NCBI GenBank assembly: GCA_017958585.1
Contig: JAGDCK010000224.1
Coordinates: 1-8,465 of the forward strand
Length of the DNA stretch: 8,465 bases
Origin: Lachnospiraceae bacterium
Lineage (GTDB): Bacteria > Bacillota > Clostridia > Lachnospirales > Lachnospiraceae
Direction of reading: 5' to 3'
Shown one piece after another: positions 1 to 4,973 of this stretch. Position 1 is the stretch's first letter. Every line of letters begins with the position of its first letter. The notes under the pieces are model-generated. The model had not been told where the DNA came from and did not search any database. It saw only the letters and a program-made list of their open reading frames with translations. Made by a program: the position numbers and the translations under genes.

Positions 1-404
1 ACGGGATTTTTGGAAGCGTAAACGGCTTTTACGGGATCTGAAAATCTGTACTCCACGAAGAAGTCAACGGTTACAAAATTAAAATCCGAGGTGATCATGA
101 GGCTTTCATCGGGAATGTAATTTGAATACTCATCGTAACCGATGGAGAAGCCCTGAATGGTTGTGTTGACTTTCTTTACGCTCTGAATGAAGGGGAGCTT
201 AAAGTGAAGACCTGAGTCTGTGATTGACTTTGCCTGTCCCAATGTTACAAGCACTGCGGATTCCTGCTCGTTTACCTGGTAGGTACAATTGAAAATAAGT
301 ACAAGAGCGATCAGGCATACTATAACGATACTCACGATCTTTCCTGTTTTCTTTGAGTCCGCGTTCTGGACGCGCTCAAAACCGAAGTTTGGTTTGTTTG
401 GCAT
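1..404 (-). CDS. hflK: SPFH/Band 7 domain membrane protein, HflK-like (N-terminal part, runs off left edge)
   Basis: Reading the minus strand from the ATG at 404-402 gives an open frame of 134 codons to the window edge. It starts MPNKPNFGFERVQ, followed by a charged stretch and one strongly hydrophobic segment at about residues 22-40 (IVSIVIVCLIALVLIF). After that comes the SPFH/prohibitin start (QVNEQESAVLVTLGQ, then SGLHFKLPFIQSV). This is the layout of HflK/HflC: an N-terminal membrane anchor with the SPFH domain outside it. In known bacteria HflK and HflC form a membrane complex that modulates the FtsH protease. The start is supported by a perfect AGGAGG eight bases upstream. The Gly/Pro-rich N-terminus of enterobacterial HflK is absent, so the name means HflK-like; HflC or a generic SPFH protein is possible. 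Typical members exceed 280 residues, so more than half is missing. It is divergent from the glp genes. Confidence 0.82.
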   Translation of the reverse strand, partial: MPNKPNFGFERVQNADSKKTGKIVSIVIVCLIALVLIFNCTYQVNEQESAVLVTLGQAKSITDSGLHFKLPFIQSVKKVNTTIQGFSIGYDEYSNYIPDESLMITSDFNFVTVDFFVEYRFSDPVKAVYASKNP

Positions 405-412
405 ATATTCTT

Positions 413-418
413 CCTCCT
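413..418 (-). promoter_or_regulatory. Ribosome binding site of the HflK-like gene
   Basis: On the minus strand this reads AGGAGG within AAAGGAGGAA, eight bases before the ATG at 404-402. It is a full match to the anti-Shine-Dalgarno sequence and fixes the start of the SPFH gene. Confidence 0.85.
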
Positions 419-423
419 TTTGG

Positions 424-440
424 ATTTCGTTTTATTTCGT
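424..440. repeat. Direct repeat ATTTCGT, 10-bp period
   Basis: ATTTCGT occurs at 424-430 and again at 434-440, exactly one helical turn apart. A near-identical inverted copy (ACGAAAC) lies at 459-465. The copies straddle the predicted start of hflK transcription (about 442), which suits a repressor or activator binding on one face of the helix. Chance occurrence in AT-rich DNA cannot be excluded. Confidence 0.4.
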
Positions 441-464
441 AATTTAAGATTATAATATACGAAA
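435..464. promoter_or_regulatory. Inverted repeat flanking the hflK -10 box (candidate operator)
   Basis: The arms TTTCGTA (435-441) and TACGAAA (458-464) are perfect 7-bp complements separated by 16 bp. The predicted minus-strand -10 box (449-454) lies between them. The geometry fits a dimeric regulator or paired half-sites, but no known consensus was recognised. Confidence 0.35.
449..454 (-). promoter_or_regulatory. Predicted -10 box of the hflK promoter
   Basis: The minus strand reads TATAAT, with a predicted transcription start near 442 and a leader of roughly 38 bases before the ATG. The best -35 candidates are weak: TTTATT at a 17-bp spacing (472-477) or TTGTTT at 20 bp (475-480). Because the local sequence is AT-rich and partly symmetrical, a plus-strand TATAAT also exists at 451-456, but it lacks a convincing -35. 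Confidence 0.45.
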
Positions 465-492
465 CAGATTTAATAAACAATGAAAATAGATG

Positions 493-514
493 CACGATAT
501 AAAGTAGTATCGTG
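493..514. promoter_or_regulatory. Palindromic operator candidate in the glp promoter
   Basis: CACGATA (493-499) and TATCGTG (508-514) are perfect 7-bp inverted arms around an 8-bp spacer. The left arm covers the expected -35 position and the right arm covers the TG of the extended -10, so a bound protein would compete directly with RNA polymerase. No regulator gene is present in the window and the site matches no operator I can name. Its position makes it the best candidate for control of the glycerol genes. Confidence 0.45.
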
Positions 515-521
515 TTATAAT
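513..521 (+). promoter_or_regulatory. Extended -10 promoter of the glp genes
   Basis: TGTTATAAT is a perfect extended -10 (TGnTATAAT) with TATAAT at 516-521. The -35 is poor: TGCACG (491-496) at 19 bp or ACGATA (494-499) at 16 bp, each matching three of six consensus bases. Transcription would begin near 528 and leave a leader of about 85 bases before the ATG at 613. A weak -35 with a strong extended -10 fits a regulated promoter. Confidence 0.55.
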
Positions 522-543
522 ATAGTCAACTGAATAGAAGACC

Positions 544-553
544 TTGTTAACAA
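544..553. repeat. 10-bp palindrome TTGTTAACAA in the glp leader
   Basis: TTGTTAACAA is a perfect palindrome about 16-25 bases downstream of the predicted glp transcription start. It is followed after three bases by TTGT (557-560), giving a second overlapping ACAA/TTGT pair. It could be a second operator site. No terminator-antiterminator structure was seen in the leader. Chance is a real alternative for so short a site. Confidence 0.3.
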
Positions 554-600
554 AAGTTGTGATTTTTATCCGAGAACTATCAGAGAGCTGACCGACCTAC

Positions 601-606
601 GGAGGG
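601..606 (+). promoter_or_regulatory. Ribosome binding site of the GlpA-like gene
   Basis: GGAGGG lies six bases before the ATG at 613 and decides this start over the nearby out-of-frame ATG at 608-610. Confidence 0.8.
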
Positions 607-612
607 AATGAC

Positions 613-2067
613 ATGAGCAGATACGATGTGGTTATTGTGGGTGCCGGTGTCACGGGATGTGCCATCGCCAGGGAACTGGCAAGAGGACAGAGAAATATCG
701 CAGTCCTTGAAAAAAATGCGGACATCTGTGAGGGCACTTCCAAGGCAAACAGCGGCATAGTGCACGCCGGTTATGATGCGAAGGAAGGAACTTTAAAGGC
801 AAAACTCAATGTCCGTGGCAATGAGATGATGGAAGAACTGTCAAAGAAACTGGATTTTCCTTTCAGGAGAAACGGGTCTCTTGTGCTGTGCTTTAACGAG
901 GAGGATCTGCCAAAGCTTGAAGTCTTAAAGGACCGCGGAGAAAAAAACGGCGTAAAGGGTATCAGGATCCTTACTCCCGCTGAAGTGTGGGAGATGGAGC
1001 CAAACATCACAAAGGATCTTGCCGGAGCGCTTTTTGCACCCACGGGCGGCATAGTGTGCCCCTTTGGAATGACAGAAGCCTTTGCGGAGAATGCGTCGGT
1101 TAACGGGGTCGATTTTTATTTTGAAAAAGAAGTCACTTCCATAGAAAAAACAGCTGACGGATTTAAAGTTATCTGCTGGAATGAAATTTATGAGACAAAG
1201 GCCGTGATAAATGCAGCCGGAGTCTTTGCGGATGAGATCCACAATATGGTGAGTGATAAAAAACTAAAGATCGTGCCAAGGCGCGGTCAATATAATCTCT
1301 TGGACAAAAAATGCGGTGATTTCGTGGATAAGACCATATTCCAGCTGCCTTCAAAGCTTGGAAAGGGAATTCTGGTAACCCCCACGGTTCACGGCAATCT
1401 CCTGGTGGGCCCCACGGCTGAGGATCTGGACGACAAGACGGATACCGATACCACTGCCGAGGGCATGAGTAAAGTCTTTAAGGAGGCTGCTCTTTCCGCA
1501 CCCGATATCAATAAAAAGATGGTCATAACTTCATTTTCAGGGCTTAGGGCGCATTTTGACGAGTCCGGCCCGGGGGATTTTCTCATAGAGGAACTTGACA
1601 AAGCCCCGGGATTTTTTGACGTGGCGGGAATTGAATCTCCCGGTCTTTCTGCCGCCCCTGCAATCGGTCAATACGTGGCGGAAATGGTAAACAGGCGCTT
1701 TCCTGTGCCTGACAGGATAGGCTTTGTGGAGAGCAGAAAAGGAATCCCCAACATGGCAAATGCAAGCGATGAGGAGAGGGAATCTCTGATAAAACAAAAT
1801 CCCCTGTTCGCAAATGTCATCTGCAGGTGCGAGTTTGTGACAGAAGGCGAGATCGTGGAAGCCATAGACAGGCCTGTGGGTGCAAGGACCCTTGACGGAA
1901 TCAAGCGCCGCACCAGAGCCGGCATGGGCAGATGCCAGTCGGGATTTTGCCAGCCGAAGGTATTGGAGATCCTGGAGAGGGAACTGAATACGGACAGAGG
2001 AAATGTATGTAAAAGCGGTTCCGGATCTGAAGTCCTGAAAGGCTTTACCAAGGAGGACAGCCTATGA
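613..2067 (+). CDS. glpA: FAD-dependent glycerol-3-phosphate dehydrogenase (GlpA-like) with C-terminal BFD-like [2Fe-2S] domain
   Basis: This 484-residue flavoprotein of the DAO/GlpA-GlpD family is predicted to oxidise sn-glycerol-3-phosphate to dihydroxyacetone phosphate in the cytosol. The N-terminal Rossmann motif is VVIVGAGVTGCAIARELA (about residues 6-23) and a second FAD contact is VAGIESPGLSAAPAIG (about 337-352). The C-terminal domain carries C404, C406, C441 and C446, that is C-x-C-x34-C-x4-C, the pattern of bacterioferritin-associated-ferredoxin-like [2Fe-2S] domains found in clostridial GlpA. There is no signal peptide or membrane segment. The neighbouring glycerol kinase supports G3P as substrate. 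A 2-hydroxyglutarate oxidase (LhgO-like) is the main alternative on sequence alone. The start follows GGAGGG at six bases. The stop overlaps the next gene in ATGA, which implies translational coupling. Confidence 0.87.
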   Translation: MSRYDVVIVGAGVTGCAIARELARGQRNIAVLEKNADICEGTSKANSGIVHAGYDAKEGTLKAKLNVRGNEMMEELSKKLDFPFRRNGSLVLCFNEEDLPKLEVLKDRGEKNGVKGIRILTPAEVWEMEPNITKDLAGALFAPTGGIVCPFGMTEAFAENASVNGVDFYFEKEVTSIEKTADGFKVICWNEIYETKAVINAAGVFADEIHNMVSDKKLKIVPRRGQYNLLDKKCGDFVDKTIFQLPSKLGKGILVTPTVHGNLLVGPTAEDLDDKTDTDTTAEGMSKVFKEAALSAPDINKKMVITSFSGLRAHFDESGPGDFLIEELDKAPGFFDVAGIESPGLSAAPAIGQYVAEMVNRRFPVPDRIGFVESRKGIPNMANASDEERESLIKQNPLFANVICRCEFVTEGEIVEAIDRPVGARTLDGIKRRTRAGMGRCQSGFCQPKVLEILERELNTDRGNVCKSGSGSEVLKGFTKEDSL

Positions 2068-3050
2068 AAAATGTGGACATCCTGATAATCGGTGGCGGAC
2101 CTGCGGGACTTGCGGCAGGGCTTTCCGCAAAGAGAAACGGTGTGGAAAATGTGCTGATTCTGGAGAGGGATAAGTGCCTTGGAGGTATCCTTAATCAATG
2201 CATCCACAACGGCTTTGGACTACATACCTTTAAAGAAGAACTGACGGGCCCGGAATATGCTGACAGATATGTCACAATGGTTAATACCGAAGCCGTTCCC
2301 TACATGTTAAATACCATGGTATGTGACATAAGTGTGGCGGATGACGGCGACAAGATCGTCACAGCCATGAACAAAGAAAACGGAATGATGAAGATAAAAG
2401 CCTCTGCGGTGATCCTGGCCATGGGCTGCAGGGAGAGACCAAGAGGGGCACTCAGTATACCGGGATCAAGACCTGCCGGAATATTCAGCGCAGGCACCGC
2501 CCAGTACTATGTAAATATGGAAGGAAGAATGCCCGGAAAAAAGATCGTGATCTTGGGCTCCGGAGACATCGGACTCATAATGGCCAGGCGCCTTAAGCTA
2601 GAGGGGGCAGAGGTTCTGTGCGTTGCGGAGATCAGACCAAAGAGTGGCGGATTAAAGAGACATATCGTGCAATGCCTGGAGGACTTTGACATCCCCCTTT
2701 ATCTGAATACCACAGTCACCTGCATCCACGGAAAAAGCAGAGTTGAGGGTGTCACTTTAAGTCAGGTGGATGAAAACATGAATCACATCAAGGGCACCGA
2801 AAAGTTTGTGGAGTGCGATACGCTCTTACTTTCCTGTGGCCTCATCCCGGAAAACGAACTTACGACTGCTGCGGGAGCCTCGATGGATCCAAAGACCGGA
2901 GGCCCTGTGGTGGATTCCACTCTTCAGTGCAGCATCCCGGGACTTTTTGCCTGCGGAAATGTGCTTCACGTCCACGAGCTTGTGGACCATGTGTCAGCGG
3001 AAGCCGAGAGAGCCGGAGCGTTTGCGGCCAACTATGTGAAGGGCAGGTGA
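2064..3050 (+). CDS. FAD/NAD(P)-dependent oxidoreductase, partner of the GlpA-like protein
   Basis: This 328-residue protein belongs to the pyridine nucleotide-disulfide oxidoreductase superfamily. It has an FAD-binding Rossmann motif IIGGGPAGLAAG (glycines at 10-12 and 15), a central NAD(P)-binding motif VILGSGDIG (about 162-170), and a C-terminal FAD motif GLFACGNVLHVHELVDHVS (about 293-311). There is no CxxC redox pair; the early cysteines are spaced C-LGGILNQ-C, so thiol-disulfide exchange is unlikely. Genes of this type sit next to glpA-like and DUF1667 genes in many Clostridia and in Thermotoga. The likely role, by inference, is to pass electrons from the G3P dehydrogenase to NAD(P) or another carrier. 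It occupies the place of glpB but is not clearly homologous to enterobacterial GlpB. The start follows AAGGAGG at seven bases and overlaps the upstream stop by four. Confidence 0.83.
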   Translation: MKNVDILIIGGGPAGLAAGLSAKRNGVENVLILERDKCLGGILNQCIHNGFGLHTFKEELTGPEYADRYVTMVNTEAVPYMLNTMVCDISVADDGDKIVTAMNKENGMMKIKASAVILAMGCRERPRGALSIPGSRPAGIFSAGTAQYYVNMEGRMPGKKIVILGSGDIGLIMARRLKLEGAEVLCVAEIRPKSGGLKRHIVQCLEDFDIPLYLNTTVTCIHGKSRVEGVTLSQVDENMNHIKGTEKFVECDTLLLSCGLIPENELTTAAGASMDPKTGGPVVDSTLQCSIPGLFACGNVLHVHELVDHVSAEAERAGAFAANYVKGR

Positions 3051-3051
3051 T
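3045..3051 (+). promoter_or_regulatory. Ribosome binding site that selects a TTG start
   Basis: AGGTGAT matches the 3' part of the anti-Shine-Dalgarno complement (AGGAGGTGAT). It overlaps the TGA stop of the upstream oxidoreductase gene and lies five bases before TTG at 3056. The first in-frame ATG (3068) is too far from it and has no other site. Confidence 0.6.
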
Positions 3052-3055
3052 ATTT

Positions 3056-3442
3056 TTGGATAAAGAAATGGTAAAGACAGTTGAAAGAGATGTGGAGCTA
3101 ACCTGCATCAGGTGCCCTAAGGGGTGTGCCCTTACGGTACATGTAAATCCTGACAATACTGCAACCGTAACCGGAAACAGCTGCCCCAAGGGGGAGGAGT
3201 ACGGAAGGACGGAAGTATTAAATCCGGTGAGGACCGTCACCAGCTCAGTCCGGATCGCAGGGACAAAAAACGGGGTGGTAAGCGTAAAGACAAAGGGCGA
3301 TATTCCAAAGGGCAAAATATTTGAATGCATGGACGCCCTTAAGGGTATCAGCGTGGAAGCCCCCGTAAAGATAGGCGATGTGATAATAGAAAACGTGGCG
3401 GACACAGGCATTGATGTGGTGGCCACCGCAAATTTTGAATAG
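3056..3442 (+). CDS. DUF1667 four-cysteine protein, putative Fe-S or metal-binding partner
   Basis: From the TTG at 3056 this encodes 128 residues, close to the size of DUF1667 proteins. Four cysteines stand out: C17, C20 and C24 in CIRCPKGC, then C43 in GNSCPKG, giving C-x2-C-x3-C-x18-C. The stretch after C43 (EEYGRTEVLNPVRTVTSSVR) and the later IPKGKIFECMDAL segment are typical of the family as I know it. The cysteine spacing and surrounding glycines resemble the N-terminal [4Fe-4S] domain of molybdopterin oxidoreductases, so a cluster or metal is inferred, not shown. The gene lies five bases after the oxidoreductase and 16 bases before glpK, suggesting it is a subunit or electron-transfer partner of the G3P oxidising flavoproteins. 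No catalytic function can be named. An ATG start at 3068 would lose only four residues. Confidence 0.8.
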   Translation: MDKEMVKTVERDVELTCIRCPKGCALTVHVNPDNTATVTGNSCPKGEEYGRTEVLNPVRTVTSSVRIAGTKNGVVSVKTKGDIPKGKIFECMDALKGISVEAPVKIGDVIIENVADTGIDVVATANFE

Positions 3443-3458
3443 AAAGGTATTGGGGAAA

Positions 3459-4952
3459 ATGGCAAAATATGTAATGGCCCTGGATCAGGGAACCACAAGT
3501 TCGAGATGTATACTTTTTGATAAACACGGCAATTCCTGCGCCATGTATCAGAAAGAATTCAAGCAGATATATCCAAAGCCCGGCTGGGTTGAGCACAATC
3601 CCATGGAGATCTGGTCGTCCCTTCTCTCCGTGGCCATAGAGTGCATGGCATCCATAAACGCTTCAGCGGATGATATCAGCGCCATAGGCATCACCAACCA
3701 GCGTGAGACCACAATAGTCTGGGAAAAGGATACTGGAAAACCCGTGTACAACGCCATTGTATGGCAGTGCAGGCGTACCGCGGACAGGATCGAGGAATTA
3801 AAGGCGGACGGCTTTGACAAAGTGATCAGAGAAAAGACAGGCCTTGTCCCCGATGCGTATTTCAGTGCGTCAAAAATAGCCTGGATACTGGACAACATCC
3901 CCGATGGCAAAAAGCGGGCCGCAAACGGTGAGCTTTTATTCGGAACGGTGGACACCTGGCTTATATGGCAGTTTACCAAGGGGGCAGTCCATGTGACGGA
4001 CTACACGAATGCCTCCAGAACAATGCTCTACGATATACATAATCTGTGCTGGGACGATGAGATATGCGCACGCTTCGGCATACCCAAGTGCATGCTTCCC
4101 GATGTGCGCCCAAGCAGCTGTATCTTCGGTCACACCGACAGTGCGATCCTGGGAGGAAACATACCCATAGCCGGGGTCGCGGGAGACCAGCAGGCAGCGC
4201 TTTTCGGACAGTGCTGTTTTGAGCAGGGGGATGTAAAAAATACCTACGGCACAGGATGCTTTTTACTTATGAATACAGGGCATGAGGCAGTGGATTCAAA
4301 GGCAGGACTTTTGACCACCATCGCAGCAAGCACCTCTGACGACGTGGAATATGCCCTGGAGGGAAGCGTCTTTGTGGCAGGCGCTTCGGTTCAGTGGTTA
4401 AGGGACTCCATGAGAATGTTGAAAACCTCCGCCCAGTCAAGGGAATATGCGGAAAAAGTGGAGGATACGGCGGGAATGTATGTGGTTCCCGCATTTACCG
4501 GAATGGGTGCGCCCTATTGGAATCAATATGCAAGAGGAACCATAGTGGGCATCACCAGAGGCTGCACAAAGGAGCATTTTATCCGAGCCACCCTGGAGTC
4601 CATCGCATATCAGGCAATGGATGTGCTAAAAGCCATGGAGCAGGACATGGGCGGAAAGCTCTCAAAGCTTAAAGTGGACGGCGGCGCCAGTGCCAATGAC
4701 TTTTTGATGCAGTTTCAGGCAGATATCCTGGATGTGGAGGTGGTTAGACCCGAGTGTATTGAGACCACAGCCCTGGGTGCGGCATACCTTGCTGGGCTGG
4801 CAACAGGTTATTGGAAGGACAAGGAAGAGATAAAAGAGAACTGGCAAATGGGAAAGAATTTCTTTTCATCCATAGATGATGCAAAGCGCACAGAACTTTT
4901 GAAGGGCTGGAGAAAAGCCGTAAGATGTGCACTTCTATGGACTGAAGAGTAA
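3459..4952 (+). CDS. glpK: Glycerol kinase
   Basis: This 497-residue FGGY-family kinase converts glycerol and ATP to sn-glycerol-3-phosphate in the cytosol. It starts MAKYVMALDQGTTSSR, the phosphate-binding loop with D9. Glycerol-contacting residues are present: R82 and E83 in NQRET, Y134 in DAYFSASK, and the catalytic-base Asp D243 in AGVAGDQQAALFGQ. GMGAPYWNQYARG and KVDGGASANDFLMQFQADI complete the ATP side. The frame is open further upstream, but ATG 3459 gives the standard N-terminus and avoids overlap with DUF1667; the ribosome binding site is modest (AAAGG at 3443-3447, or GGGGA closer in). The loop 227-234 (DSAILGGN) lacks both the His that HPr phosphorylates in many Firmicute enzymes and the Arg that helps bind fructose-1,6-bisphosphate in Escherichia coli. 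No glycerol facilitator gene is adjacent. Confidence 0.96.
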   Translation: MAKYVMALDQGTTSSRCILFDKHGNSCAMYQKEFKQIYPKPGWVEHNPMEIWSSLLSVAIECMASINASADDISAIGITNQRETTIVWEKDTGKPVYNAIVWQCRRTADRIEELKADGFDKVIREKTGLVPDAYFSASKIAWILDNIPDGKKRAANGELLFGTVDTWLIWQFTKGAVHVTDYTNASRTMLYDIHNLCWDDEICARFGIPKCMLPDVRPSSCIFGHTDSAILGGNIPIAGVAGDQQAALFGQCCFEQGDVKNTYGTGCFLLMNTGHEAVDSKAGLLTTIAASTSDDVEYALEGSVFVAGASVQWLRDSMRMLKTSAQSREYAEKVEDTAGMYVVPAFTGMGAPYWNQYARGTIVGITRGCTKEHFIRATLESIAYQAMDVLKAMEQDMGGKLSKLKVDGGASANDFLMQFQADILDVEVVRPECIETTALGAAYLAGLATGYWKDKEEIKENWQMGKNFFSSIDDAKRTELLKGWRKAVRCALLWTEE

Positions 4953-4966
4953 AAGTGTGTTAAAAT
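4938..4966 (+). promoter_or_regulatory. Predicted promoter giving a leaderless or near-leaderless GGDEF transcript
   Basis: TGGACT (4938-4943, four of six -35 matches) is separated by 17 bp from TAAAAT (4961-4966). The bases TGT immediately before TAAAAT supply the extended -10 TG motif. The expected start of transcription is about 4972-4975, at the ATG of the GGDEF gene (4974). The -35 box lies within the last codons of glpK. Confidence 0.42.
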
Positions 4967-4973
4967 ATCAGCC

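Noticed and set aside
283..300. Possible lipoprotein signal in the HflK-like protein (hydrophobic segment followed by Cys at residue 40)
   Set aside because: The residue before the cysteine is Asn, not Gly/Ala/Ser, and the SPFH family uses this segment as a membrane anchor.
480..494. Possible catabolite-responsive (CcpA cre) element near the glp promoter
   Set aside because: The flanks resemble the cre consensus, but the central CG needed for CcpA binding is TA here.
1668..2207. Minus-strand open frame of about 179 codons across the glpA / oxidoreductase junction
   Set aside because: Antisense to conserved Fe-S and FAD motifs of real genes, with no start signals and no family resemblance.
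2813..3055. Extension of the DUF1667 gene upstream to the ATG at 2813
   Set aside because: It would overlap the conserved C-terminus of the upstream flavoprotein by more than 200 bases. The extra residues match no DUF1667 protein as I know the family, and a good ribosome binding site supports TTG 3056.
2860..3498. Long minus-strand open frame of about 212 codons opposite the oxidoreductase, DUF1667 and start of glpK
   Set aside because: It lies antisense to three well-supported genes, has no ribosome binding site or recognisable domain, and its composition looks like a reverse-frame shadow.
4953..4973. Terminator between glpK and the GGDEF gene
   Set aside because: The 21-base gap has no GC-rich inverted repeat and no T-run.
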